Below are positions 1 to 13,228 of a DNA stretch of 64,000 nucleotides, piece by piece; positions within the stretch are counted from its first letter, which is position 1; every line of letters starts with the position of its first letter. Origin of the DNA: Synchiropus splendidus. Taxonomy: Eukaryota; Chordata; Actinopteri; Syngnathiformes; Callionymidae. The notes below the pieces were generated by a model, which had not been told where the DNA came from, ran no database searches, and saw only the letters and a program-made list of their open reading frames with translations. Position numbers and translations under genes: made by a program. The stretch covers positions 20,245,563-20,309,562 of the forward strand of contig NC_071348.1 in NCBI RefSeq assembly GCF_027744825.2, given 5' to 3'.

Positions 1-1700
1 TTAGATTTGATGTGCAACTACTAGAAAGACCATTTCTGCTATAGTGGGAGGTTAAAATTTCATGTTCGGAAGCTTCCATGCAAAGTTATGGCACCATCCA
101 GACAAGGCGTTTTCAGCCTGAGATAATGTCGATTCTGGAACGCCAAACATAAAAATGTTGATAACTTTCGAAAAACACTTCAGACAGCTTAGATTTGATG
201 TGCAACTACTAGAAAGACCCTTTCTGCTATAGTGGGAGGTGAACATTTCATGTTCTGATGCTTCCCTGCGAAGTTATGGCACAATGCAGAAAACGCGTTT
301 TCAGCCTGAGATAAGGTGGGTTCCGGAACGCCAAGCGTAAAAATGTTGATAACTTTGGAATTACACTTCAGACAGCTTAGATTTGATGTGCAACTACTAG
401 AAATACCCTTTCTGCTATAGTGGGAGGTGAACATTTCATGTTCTGAAGCTTCCCTGAGAAGTTATGGCACAATGCAGAAAACGCGTTTTCAGCTTGAGAT
501 AAGGTGGGTTCGGGAACGCCAAACATAAAAATGTTGATAACTTTCGAAAAACACTTCAGGCAGCTTAGTTTTAATGTGCAACTACTAGAAAGACCCTTTC
601 TGCTATAGTGGGAGGTCAAAATTTCATGTTCTGAAGCTTCCCATGGAAAGTTATGGGACAATGCAGAAAACGATTTTTCATCCTGAGATAAGTTCGATTA
701 CGGAACGCGAAACATAAAAATGTTCATAACTTTCGAAAAACACTTCAGACAGCTTAGATTTGATGTGCAACTACTAGAAAGACCCTTTCTGGTATAGTGG
801 GACGTGAAAATTTCATGTTCTGAAGCTTCCCTGCATATTTATGACACAATGCCGAAAACGTGTTTTCAGCCTGAGATAAGGTGGGTTCCGGAACGCCAAA
901 CATAAAAATGTTGATAACTTTCGAAAAACACTTCAGACAGCTTAGATTTGATGTGCAACTACTAGAAAGACCCTTTCTGCTATAGTGGGAGGTTAAAATT
1001 TCATGTTCGAAAGCTTCCATGCAAAGTTATGGCACAATGCAGACAACGCGTTTTCAGCCTAAGATAAAGTCGATTCTGGAACGCCAAACATAAAAATGTT
1101 GATAACTTTCGAAAAACACTTCAGACAGGTTAGGTTTCATGTGCAACTACTAGAACGACCCTTTCTGCTATAGTGGGAGGTCAAAATTTCATGTTCTGAA
1201 GCTTCCCGTGCAAAGTTATGGGACAATGCAGAAAACGATTTTTCATCCTGAGATAAGGTCGATTCCGGAACGCCAAACATAAAAATGTTGATAACTTTGG
1301 AAAAACTCATCGGACAGCTTAGATTAGTTGTGCAACTACTAGAAAGACCCTTTCTGCTATAGTGGGAGGTTAAAATTTCATGTTCGGAAGCTTCCATGCA
1401 AAGTTATGGCACAATGCAGACAACGCGTTTTCAGCCTGAGATAAGGTCGATTCTGGAACGCCAAACATAAAAATGTTGATAACCTTCGAAAAACACTTCA
1501 GACAGCCTAGATTTGATGTGCAACGACTAGAAATACCCTTTCTGCTATAGTGGGACCTGAAAATTTCATGTTCTGAAGCTCCCCTGCAAAGTTATGGCAC
1601 AATGCAGAAAACGCGTTTTCAGCTTGTGATAACGTGGGTTCCGGAACGCCAAGAATAAAAATGTTGATAATTTTGGAAAAACACTTCAGACAGCTTAGAT
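1..1700 (+). repeat. Mixed-subfamily satellite zone
   Basis: Monomers here alternate between two marked types. One has GTTAAAATTTC, TTCGGAAGC and GCAGACAACG (for example from about 53, 991 and 1,370). The other has GGTCAAAATTTC, GTTATGGGACAATG and ACGATTTTTCATCC (about 613 and 1,171). Both types recur at 24-26.5 kb and 51-55 kb, which points to common descent of these zones. Confidence 0.75.
1120..1680 (+). repeat. Block shared with 53,355-53,700, about 52 kb away
   Basis: The rare CAGGTTAGGTTT variant (1,126) and the rare CAGCCTAGATTT plus CAACGACTAGAAATACCC variant (1,503) recur at 53,361 and 53,550 in the same order. The distance between them is 377 bp here and 189 bp there. The two blocks are therefore paralogous and differ by one whole monomer. 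Confidence 0.75.
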
Positions 1701-2340
1701 TTGATGTGCAACTACTAGAAAGACCCTTTATGCTATTGTGGGAGGTTAAAATTTCATGTTCTGAAGCTTCCCTGAGAAGTTATGGCACAATGCAGAAAAC
1801 GCGTTTGCAGTCTGAGATAAGGTGGTTTCCGAAACGCCAAACCTAAAAATGTTGATAACTTTTGAAAATCACTTCAGACAGCTTAGATTTGATGTGCAAC
1901 TGCTAGAAACACCCTTTCTGTTGTAGTGGGAGGTGAAAATTTCATGTTCTGAAGCTTCCCTGCAAAGTTATGGCACAAAGCAGGAAACGCATTTTCAGCC
2001 TGAGTTAAGGTGGTTTCCTGAACGCCAAACATAAAAATGTTGATAACTTTGGAAAAACACTTCAGACAGCTTATATTTGATGTGCAACTACTAGAAGGAC
2101 GCTTTCTGCTATAGTGGGAGGTTAAAACTTCATGTTCTGAAGCTTCCCTGCAAAGTTATGGCACAATGCAGAAAACGCGTTTTCAGCCTGAGATGAGGTC
2201 GATTCCGGAACGCCAAACATAAAAATGTTGATAACTTTGGAAAAACTCGTCAGACAGCTTAGATTTGATGTGCAACTACTCGAAAGACCCTTTCTGCTAT
2301 AATGACAGGTGAAAATTTCATGTTCTGAAGCTTCCCTGCA

Positions 2341-3780
2341 AAGTTATGGCACAATGCAGAAAATGCGTTTTCACCCTGAGATAAGGTGGGTTCCAGAACG
2401 CCAAACATAAAGATGTTGATAACTTTGGAAAAACACTTCAGACAGCTTAGATTTGATGTGCAACTACTAGAACGACCCTTTCTGCGATAGTGGGTGGTAA
2501 AAATTTCATGTTCTGAAGCTTTCCTGCAAAGTTATGGCAAATTGCGTGAAACGCGTTTTCAGCCTAAGATAAGGTTGTTTCTGGAACGCCAAACATAAGA
2601 ATGTTGATAACTTTGGAAAAACACTTCATACAGCTTAGATTTGATGTGCAACTACTAGAAAGACCCTTTCTGCTACAGTGGGAGGTGAACATTTCATGTT
2701 CTGAAGATTTCCTGCAAAGTTATGGCAAAATATGTAAAACGCGTTTTCAGCCCGAGATAAGGTTGTTTCTGGAACACCAAACATAAAAATGGTGTTAACT
2801 TTGGAAAAACACTTCAAACAGCTTAGATTTGATGTGCAACTACTAGAAAGACCCTTTCTGCTATAGTGGGATGTTAAAATTTCATGTTCTGAAGCTTCCC
2901 TGCAAAGTTATGGCAAAATATGTAAAACGCGTTTTCAGGCTGAGATAAGGTGGGTTCCGGAACGCCAAACATAAAAATGTTGATAACTTTAGAAAAACAC
3001 TTCAAGACAGCTTAGATTTGATGTGCAACTACTAGAATGACCTTTTTTGCTATAGTGGGAGGTTAAAATTTCATGTTCTGAAGCTTCCCTGCAAAGTTAT
3101 GGCACAATGCAGAAAACGCGTTTTCAGGCGGAGATAAGGTCGATTCCGTAACGCCAAACATAAAAATGTTGATAACTTTGGAAAAACACTTCAGACAGCT
3201 TAGATTTGATGTGCAACTACTAGAAAAACACTTTCTGCTATAGTGGGAGGTGAAAATTTCATGTTCTGAAGCTTTCCTGCAAAGTTAGGGCAAATTGCGT
3301 AATACGCGTTTTCAGCCTGAGAAAAGGTTGTTTCTGGAACGCCAAACATAAAAATGGTGTTAACTTTGGAAACACACTTCAGACAGCTTAGATTTTATGT
3401 GCAACTACTAGAAAGACCCTTTCTGCTATAGTGGGAGGTCAAAATTTCATGTTCTGAAGCTTCCCTGCAAAGTTATGGGACAATGCAGAAAACGTGTTTT
3501 CAGCCTGAGATAAGGTGGGTTCCGGAACGCCAAACATAAAAATGTTGATAACTTTGGAAAAACACTTCAGACAGCTTAGATTTTATGTGCAACTACTAGA
3601 AAGACCCTTTCTGCTATCGTGGGAGGTCAAAATTTCATGTTCTGAAGCTTTCCTGCAAAGTTAGGGCAAATTGCGTAAAACGCGTTTTCAGCCTGAGAAA
3701 AGGTTGTTTCTGGAACGCCAAACATAAAAATGGTGTTAACTTTGGAAAAACACTTCAGACAGCTTAGATTTGATGTGCAA
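2341..3780 (+). repeat. Higher-order block, copy 1 (paired with 5,350-6,420)
   Basis: Shared rare markers are AAAGATGTTG (2,410 region), AAAATATGTAAAACG (2,728), GGCGGAGATAAGG (3,127), and GTTAGGGCAAATTGCG (3,284 and 3,660). Offsets to the second copy step down from 3,010 to 2,822 to about 2,634 bp, that is 16, 15 and 14 monomers. The second copy therefore lacks two monomers relative to this one. Confidence 0.75.
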
Positions 3781-5349
3781 CTACTAGAAAGACGCCTTGT
3801 GCTATAGTGGGAGGTTACAATTTAATGTTCAGAAGCTTCTCTGCAAAGTTATGGCACAAAGCAGAAAAACACGTTTTCAGCCTGAGACAAGGCAGGTTCT
3901 GGAATGCCAAATATAAAAATGTTGATAACTTTGGAAAAACACTTCAGGCAGCTTAGATTTGATTTGCAACTACTAGAAAGACACTTTCTGCGATTGTGGG
4001 AGTTCAAAATTTCATGTTCAGAAGCATCCATGCAAAGTTATGGCACAATGCAGGAAACGCGTTTTCAGCCTGAGATAAGGTTGATTCCGTAACGCCAAAC
4101 ATAAAAGTGTTGATAACTTTGGAAAAAGACTTCAGACAGCTTAGATTTGATGTGCAACCACTAAAAAGGCCGTTTCTGCTATAGTGGGAGGTTAAAATTT
4201 CATGTTCGGAAGCTTTCATGCAAAGTTATGGCACAATGCAGACAACGCGTTTTCAGCCTGAGATAAGGTCGATTCCGGAACGCCAAACATAAAAATGTTG
4301 ATCACTTTGGGAAAACACTTCAGACAGCTTAGATTTGATGTGCAACTACTAGAAAGACGCCTTATGCTATAGTGGGAGGTTAAAATTTAATGTTCAGAAG
4401 CTTCTCTGCAAAGTTATGGCACAATGCAGAAAACGCATTTTGAGCCTGAGATAAGGTCGATTCCGGAACGCCAAACATAAAAGTGTTGATAACTTTGGAA
4501 AAACACTTCAGACAGCTTAGGTTTGATATGCAACTACTAGAAAGACCATTTCTGCTATAGTGGGAGGTGAAAATGTCATGTTCTGAAGCTTCTCAGCAAA
4601 GTTATGGCACAATGCAGAAAACGCATTTTGAGCCTGAGATAAGGTCAATTCCGGAACGCCAAACATAAAAATGTTGACCACTTTGGAAAAACACTTCAGA
4701 CAGCTTAGATTTGATGTGCAACTACTAGAAAGACCCTTTCTGCTATAGTGGGAGGTCAAAATTTCATGTTATGAAGCTTCCCTGCAAAGTTATGGGACAA
4801 TGCAGAAAACGTGTTTTCAGCCTAAGATAAGGTTGGTTCCGGAACGCCAATCATAAAAATGTTGATAACTTTGGAAAAACACTTCAGACAGCTTATATTT
4901 GATGTGCAACTACTAGAACGACGCTTTCTGCTATAGTGGGAGGTTAAAACTTCATGTTCTGAAGCTTCCCTGCAAAGTTATGGCACAAAGCAGGAAACGC
5001 GTTTCCAGCCTGAGATAAGGTGGGTTCCGGAACGCCAAACATAAAAATGTTATTAACTTTGGAAAAACATATCAGACAGCTTAGATTTGATGTGCAACTA
5101 CTAAAAAGACCCTTTCTGCGATAGTGGGAGTTCAAAATTTCATGTTCGGAAGAATCCATGCAAAGTTATGGCACAATGCAGAAAACGCGTTTTCAGCCTG
5201 AGATAAGGTTGATTCTGGAACGCCAAACATAAAAATGTTGATAACTTTGGAGAAACACTTCAGACAGCTTAGATTTGATGTGCAACTACGAGAAAGACCC
5301 TTTCTGCAACAGTGGGAGATGAACATTTCATGTTCTGAAGCTTCCATGC

Positions 5350-6420
5350 AAAGTTATGGCACAATGCAGAAAATGCGTTTTCAGCCTGAGATAAGGTGGG
5401 TTCCAGAACGCCAAACATAAAGATGTTGATAACTTTGGAAAAACACTTCAGACAGCTTAGATTTAATGTGCAACTACTAGAACGACCCTTTCTGCGATAG
5501 TGGGAGGTGAACATTTCATGTTCTGAAGCTTTCCTGAAAAGTTATGGCAAAATATGTAAAACGCGTTTTCAGCCTGAGATAAGGTTGTTTCTGGAACACC
5601 AAACATAAAAATGGTGTTAACTTTGGAAAAACACTTCAAACAGCTTAGATTTGATGTGCAACTACTAGAAAGACCCTTTCTGCTATAGTGGGATGTTAAA
5701 ATTTCATGTTCTGAAGCTTCCCTGCAAAGTTATGGCACAATGCAGAAAACGCGTTTTCAGGCGGAGATAAGGTCGATTCCGTAACGCCAAACAAAAAAAT
5801 GTTGATAACTTTGGAAAAAACACTTCAGACAGCTTAGATTTGATGTGCAACTACTAGAAAAACACTTTCTGCTATAGTGGGAAGTGAAAATTTCATGTTC
5901 TGAAGCTTTCCTGCAAAGTTAGGGCAAATTGCGTCAAACGCGTTTTCAGCCTGAGAAAAGGTTGTTTCTGGAACGCCAAACATAAAAATGGTGTTAACTT
6001 TGGAAAAACACTTCAAACAGCTTAGATTTGATGTGCAACTACGAGAAAGACCCTTTCTGCTATAGTGGGAGGTGAAAATTTCATGTTGTGAAGCTTTCCT
6101 GCAAAGTTATGGCAAAATATGTAAAACGCGTTTTCAGGCTGAGATAAGGTGGGTTCCGGAACGCCAAACATAAAAATGTTGATAACTTTGGAAAAACACT
6201 TCAGACAGCTTAGATTTGATGTGCAACTACTAGAAAAACACTTTCTGCTATAGTGGGAGGTGAAAATTTCATGTTCTGAAGCTTTCCTGCAAAGTTAGGG
6301 CAAATTGCGTAAAACGCGGTTTCAGCCTGAGATAAGGTTGTTTCTGGAACGCCAAACATAAAAATGGTGTTAACTTTGGAAAAACACTTCAAACAACTTA
6401 GATTTGATGTGCAACTACTA
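5350..6420 (+). repeat. Higher-order block, copy 2 (paired with 2,341-3,780)
   Basis: Carries the same rare markers as the 2.3-3.8 kb block in the same order. The GTTAGGGC variant again appears twice, 376 bp apart (5,918 and 6,294), matching the 376-bp spacing in copy 1 (3,284 and 3,660). Confidence 0.75.
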
Positions 6421-8640
6421 GAAAGACCCTTTCTGCTATAGTGGGAGGTGAAAATTTCATGTTCGGAAGCTTCCCTGCAAAGTTATGGCACAATGCAGAA
6501 AACGCGTTTTCAGCCTGAGATAAGGTGGGTTCCAGAACGCCAAACATAAAAATGTTGATAACTTTGGAAAAACACTTCAGACAGCTTAGATTTGATGTGC
6601 AACTACTAGAAAGACCCTATCTGCTATAGTGGGAGGCGAACATTTCATGTTCTGAAGCTTCCCTGAAAAGTTATGGCACAATGCAGAAAACGCGTTTTCA
6701 GCCTGAGATTAGGTGGGGTCCAGAATGCCAAACATAAAAATGTTGATAACTTTGGAAAAACACTTCAGTCAGCTTAGATTTGATGTGCAACTACTAGAAA
6801 GACCCTTTCTGCTACAGTGGGAGGTTAGAATTTCATGTTCTGATGCATCCCTGCAAAGTTACGCCACAATGCCGGAAACGCGTTTTCAGCCTGAGATAAG
6901 GTCGATTCCGGAACGCCAAACATAAAAATATTGATAACTTTGGAAAAACACTTCAGACAGCTTAGATTTGATGTGAAACTACTAGAAAGACCCTTTCTGC
7001 TATAGTGGGATGTTAAAATTTCATGTTCTGAAGCTTTCCTGCAAAGTTATGGCACAATGCAGAAAACGCGTTTTCAGCCTGAGATTAGGTGGGTTCCAGA
7101 ACGCCAAACGTAAAAATGTTGATAACTTTGGAACAACACTTCAGACAGCTTAGATTTGATGTGCAACTACGTGAAAGACTCTTTCTGCTTAAGAGGGAGG
7201 TGAAAATTTCATGTTCTGAAGCTTTCCTGCAAAGTTATGGCAAAATATGTAAAACGCGTTTTCAGCCTGAGATAAGGTGGGTTTCCGAACCCCAAACATA
7301 AAAATGTTGATAACTTTGGAAAAACACCTCAGACAGCTTAGATTTGATATGCAACTACTAGAAAGACCCTTTCTGCTATGGTGGGAGGTTCAAATTTCAT
7401 GTTCTGAAGCTTCCCTGCAAAGTTATGGCACAATGCAGAAAACGCGTTTTCAGCCTGAGATAAGGTCGATTCCGGAACGCCAAACATAAAAATATTGATA
7501 ACTTTGGAAAAACACTTCAGACAGCTTAGATTTGATGTGTAACTACTACTAGAAAGACCCTTTCTGCTATAGTGGGATGTTAAAATTTCATCTTCTGAAG
7601 CTTCGCTGCAAAGTTATGGCACAATATGTAAAACGCGTTTTCAGGCTGAGATTAGGTTGATTCCGGAACCCCAATCATAAAAATGTTGATAACTTTGGAA
7701 AAACACTTCAGACGGCTTAGATTTGATGTGCAAGTATGAGAAAGACCCTTTCTGCTATAAGGGGAATTGAAAATTTCATGTTCTGAAGCTTCCCTCCAAA
7801 GTTATGGCACAATGCAAAAAAAAGCGTTTACAGCCTGAGATAAGGTGGGTTCCGGAACGCCAAACATAAAAATGTTGATAACTTTGGGAGAACACTTCAG
7901 ACAGCTTAGATTTGATGTGCAACTACTAGAAAGACCCTTTCTGCTATAGTGGGATTTGAAAATGTCATGTTCTGAAGCTTCCCTGCAAAGTTATGGCACA
8001 ATGCGTAAAACGCGTTTTCAGCCTGAGATAAGGTCGATTCCGGAACGCCAAACATAAAAATGTTGATAACTTTGGAAAAACACTTCAGACAGCTTAGATT
8101 TGAGGTGCAACTATTAGAAAAACCCTTTCTGCTATAGTGGGAGGTGAAAATTTCATGTTCTGAGGCTTCCCTGCAAAGTTATGGCACAATGCAGAAAAAA
8201 AGTTTTCAGCCTGAGATAAGGTCGATTCCGGAAAGCCAAACATAAAAATGTTGATAACTTTGGAAAAACACTTCAGACAGCTTAGATTTGATGTGCAAGT
8301 ATGAGAAAGACCCTTTCTGCTATAATGGGAATTGAAAATTTCATGTTCTGAAGCTTCCCTCCAAAGTTATGGCACAATGCAAAAAAAGCGTTTACAGCCT
8401 GAGATAAGGTGGGTTCCGGAACGCCAAACATAAAAATGTTGATAACTTTGAAAAAAATATATCAGACAGCTTAGATTTGATGTGCAACTACTAGAAAGAC
8501 CCTTTCTGCTGTAGTGGGAGGTGAAAATTTCATGTTCTGAAGCTTCCCTGCAAAGTTGTGGCACAATGCAGAAATCGCTTTTACAGCCTGAGATAAGGTG
8601 GGTTGCGGAACGCCAAACATAAAAATGTTGAGAACTCAGG

Positions 8641-9016
8641 AAAAACTCTACAGACAGCTTAGATTTGATGTGCAACTACGAGAAATACCATTTCTGCTCT
8701 AGTGGGAGGTGAAAATTTCATGTTCTAAAGCTTCCCTGCAAAGTTATGGCACAATGCAGAAAACGCGTTTCCAGCCTGAGATAAGGTCGATTCCAGAACG
8801 CCAAACGTAAAAATGTTGATAACTTTGGAAAAACTCTACAGACAGCTTAGATTTGATGTGCAACTACGAGAAATACCATTTCTGCTCTAGTGGGAGGTGA
8901 AAATTTCATGTTCTAAAGCTTCCCTGCAAAGTTATGGCACAATGCAGAAAACGCGTTTCCAGCCTGAGATAAGGTCGATTCCAGAACGCCAAACGTAAAA
9001 ATGTTGATAACTTTGG
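8641..9016 (+). repeat. Two identical adjacent monomers (tandem doubling)
   Basis: Positions 8,641-8,828 and 8,829-9,016 read as base-for-base identical, including rare variants (AAAAACTCTACAG, CTACGAGAAATACCATTT, GCTCTAGTGG, GCGTTTCCAGCC). The neighbours on both sides are clearly different monomers, so this is a very recent single-unit duplication. Confidence 0.9.
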
Positions 9017-10634
9017 AAAAACACTTCAGACAGCTTAGATTTGATGTGCAACTACTACACAGACCCTTTCTGCTATAGTGGGAGGTGAAAATTTCATGTT
9101 CTGAAGCTTCCCTGCAAAGTTATGGCACAATGCAGAAAACGCGTTTTCAGCTTGAGATAAGGTGGGTTCCGGAACGCCAAACATAAAAATGTTGATAACT
9201 TATGAAAGACACTTCAGACAGCTTAGATTTAATGTGCAACTAGTAGAAAGACCCTTTCAACTATAGCGGTACGTGAAAATTTCATGTTCTGAGGCTTCCC
9301 TGCAAAGTTATGGCACAATGCAGAAAACACGTTTTCAGACTGAGATAAGGTGGGTTCCAGAACGGCAAACATAAAAATGTTGATAACTTTGGAAAAACAT
9401 TTCAGACAGCTTAGATTTGGTCTGCAACTACTAGAAAGATCATTTCTGCCATAGTGGGAGGTGAAAATTTCATGTTTTGAAGCTTCCCTGCAAAGTTATG
9501 GCACAATGTAGAAAACGCGTTTTCAGCCTGAGATAAGGTGGGTTCCGGAACGCCAAACATGAAAATGTTGATAACTTTGGAAAAACACTTCAAACAGCTT
9601 AGATTTGATGTACAACTACTAGAAAGACCCTTTCTGCAGTAGTGGGAGTTGAAAACTTCATGTTCTGAAGCTTTCCTGCAAAGTTATGGCACAATGCAGA
9701 AAACGCGTTTTCAGCCTGAGATAAGGTGGGTTCCAGAACGCCAAACATAAAAATGTTGATAACTTTGGAAAAACACTTCTGACAGCTTAGATTTGATGTG
9801 CAACTACTAGAAAGACCCTATCTGCTATAGTGGGAGGCGAACATTTCATGTTCTGAAGCTTCCCTGAAAAGTTATGGCACAATGCAGAAAACGCGTTTTC
9901 AGCCTGAGATAAGGTGGGTTCCAGAACGCCAAACATAAAAATGTTGATAACTTTGGAAAAACACTTCAGACAACTTAGATTTGATGTGCAACTATTAGAA
10001 ATACCCTTTCTGATATAGTGGGAGGAGAAAACTTCATGTTCTGAAGTCTCCCTGCAAAGTTATGGCACAATGCAGAAAAAGCGTTTTCAGCCTGAGATAA
10101 GGTAGGTTCCAGAACTCCTAGCATAAAAATGTTGATAACTTTGGAAAAACACTTCAGACAGCTTAGATTTGATGTGCAACTACTAGAGAGACCCTTTCTG
10201 CTATAGTGGGAGGTGAACATTTCATGTTCTGAAGCCTCCCTGCAAAGTTATGGCACTATGCAGAAAACGCGTTTTCAGCCTGAGATAAGGTTGATTCCGG
10301 AACGCCAAAGATAAAAATGTTGATAACTTTCGAAAAACACTTCAAACAGCTTAGATTTGATGTGCAACTACTAGAAAGACCCTTTCTGCTATAGTGGGAT
10401 TTGAAAATTTCATGTTCAGAAGCTTCCCTGCAAAGTTATGGCAGAATGCGTAAATCTCGTTATCAGCCTGAGATAAGGTCGATTCCGGAACGCCAAAGAT
10501 AAAAATGTTGATAACTTTCGAAAAACACTTCAGACCGCTTAGATTTGTTGTGCAACTACTAGAAAGACCCTTTCTGCCATAGTGGGAGGTGAAAATTTTA
10601 TATTCTGCAGTTTCCTGCAAAGTGATGGCACAAT

Positions 10635-10654
10635 GCTGAAAACGCGTTTTCAGC
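10635..10654. repeat. Perfect 20-bp palindrome version of the CGCG element
   Basis: Here the left-flank A of the usual element is T, giving GCTGAAAACGCGTTTTCAGC, which equals its own reverse complement over all 20 bases. The same perfect form occurs at 20,967-20,986 and 23,034-23,053. Confidence 0.85.
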
Positions 10655-13185
10655 CTGAGATAAGGTCGATTCTGGAACGCCAAACATAAGAATGTTGATA
10701 ACTATGGAAAAACACTTCAGACAGGTTAGATTTGATGTGCAACTTCTAGAAGGACCCTTTCTGCTATAGTGGCAGGTTAAAATTTCATGTTCTGAAGCTT
10801 CACTCCAAAGTTATGGCACAATGCAGAAAACGCTTTTACAGCCTGAGATAAGGTGGGTTCCGGAACGCCAAACATAAAAAGGTTGATAACTTTGGAAAAA
10901 CACTTCAGACAGCTTAGATTTGATGTGCAACTACTGGAAAAAGACTTTCTGCTATAGTGGGAGTTGAAAATTTCATGTTCTGAAGCTTCCCTGCAAAGGT
11001 ATGGCACAAGGCAGAAAAGGCGTTTTCAATAAGGTGCGATCCGGAATGGCAAACATAAAAATGTTGATAACTTTCAAAAAACACTTCAGACAGCTTAGAT
11101 TTGATGTGCAACTACTAGAAAGACCCATTCTGCTATAGTGGGAGTTGAAAATTTCATGGTCTGAAGCTTCCCTGCAAAGTTATGGCACAATGCAGAAAAC
11201 GCGTTTTCAGCCTGAGATAAGGTCAATTCCGGAACGCCAAACATGAAAATGTTGATAACTTTGGAAAAACACTTCAGACAGCTTAGATTTGATGTGCAAC
11301 AACAAGACAGACCCTTTCTCCAATAGTGGGAGGTTAAAATTTCGTATTCTGAAGTTTCATGCAAAGTTATGGCACAATGCAGAAAACGCGTTTTCAGATT
11401 GAGATAAGGTGGGTTCCCGAACGGCAAACATAAAAATGTTGAAAAGTTTGGAAAAACACTTCAGACAGCTTAGATTTGATGTGCAACTACCAGAAAGACC
11501 TTTTCTGCTATAGTGGAAGTTTAAAATTTCATGTTTTGAAGCTTAATTGCAAAGTTATGGCACAATGCGGAAAACACGTTTTCAGCCTGAGATAAAGTCG
11601 ATTCTGGAACGCCAAACTTAAAAATGTTGATAACTTTGGAAAAACACTTCAGACAGCTTAGATTTCACGTGAAACTACTAGAAAGGCCCTTTCTGCTATA
11701 GAGGGAGGTGAAAATTCCATGTTCTGAAGCTTTATGCAAAGTTTTGGCACAATGCGTAAAACGCGTTTTCAACCTGAGATAAAGTCGATTCCGGAACGCC
11801 AAACATAAAAATGTTGATAACTTTGGAAAAAAACACTTCAGACTGCTTAGATTTGATTTGCAACTACTAGAAAGACCCTTTCTGCCATTGTGGGAGGTGA
11901 AAATTTTATGTTCTGAAGCTTCACTGCAAAGTTATGGAACAATGCGTAAAACACGTTTTCAGCCAGTGATAAGGTCGATTCAGGAACGTCAAACATAAAA
12001 AAGTTGATAAGTTTGGAAAAACACTTCAGACAGCTTAGCTTTAATGTGCAACTGCTAGAAAGACCCTTACTGCTATAGTGGGATGTGAAAATTTCATGTT
12101 CTGAAGCTTCCCTGCAAAGTTATGGCACAATGCAGAAAACACGTTTTCAGCCTGAGATAAGTTCGATTCCGGAACGCCAAAGATAAAAATTTAGATAACT
12201 TTGGAAAAACACTTCAGACAGCTTAGATTTGATGTGCAACTACTAGAAAGACCATTTCTGCAATTGTGGGAGGTGAAAATTCGATGTTCTGAAGCTTCCC
12301 TGCAAAAGTTACGCCACAATGCAGGAAACGCGTTTTCAGCCTGAGATAAGGTCGATTCCGGAACGCCAAACATAAAAGTGTTGATAACTTTGGAAAAACA
12401 ATTTAAACAGCTTCGATTTGATGTGCAACTACTAGAGAGACCCTGTCTGCTATAGTGGGATGTAGAATTTTCATGTTCTGAAGCATCCCTGCAAAGTTAT
12501 GGCACAATGCAGAAAACGCGTTTTCAGCATCACATAAGGTCAATTCCGGAACGCCAAACATAAAAATGTTGATAACTTCGGAAAAACACTTCAGACAGCT
12601 TAGATGTGATGTGCAACTACTAGAAAGATCCTTTCTGATATAGTGGGAGGTGAAAATTTCATGTTCTGAAGCTTTCCTGCAAAGTTATGGCACAATGCGT
12701 AAAACGCGCTTTCAGCTTGAGATAAGGTTGATTCCGGAAAGCCAAACATAAAAATGTTGATTACTTTGGAAAAACACTTCAAACAGCTTAGATTTGATGT
12801 GCAACTACTAGAAAGACCCTTTCTGCTATAGTGGGAGGTGTAAATTTGAAGTTCTGAAATTTCCCTGCAAAGTTATGGCGCAATGCAGAAAACACGTTTT
12901 CAGCATGAGACAAGGTCAATTCCGGAACGCCAAACATAAAAATGTGGACAACTTTGGAAAAACACTTCAGACAGCTTAGATTTGATGTGCAACTACTAGA
13001 AAGACCTTTTCTGCTATAGTGGAAGTTTAAAATGTCATGTTCTGAAGCTCCCCTGAAAAGTTATGGCACAATGCAGAAAACGCGTGTTCAGCCTGAGATA
13101 AGGTCGATTGCGGAACGCCAAACATAAAAATGTTGATAACTTTGGAAAAACATTTCAGACAGCTTAGATTTGATGTGCAACTACT

Positions 13186-13200
13186 AGAAAGACCCTTTCT
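13186..13200. repeat. Short dyad AGAAAG-ACC-CTTTCT (monomer positions 23-37)
   Basis: Six base pairs around a three-base loop, conserved in most monomers. Other small dyads of the consensus unit are TGAAA-A-TTTCA (52-62), GAAGCTTC (69-76, a HindIII site), TTCCGGAA (133-140) and AACAT-AAAA-ATGTT (146-159). No function can be read from the sequence. Confidence 0.7.
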
Positions 13201-13228
13201 GCTATAGTGGGAGGTGAAAATTTCATGT

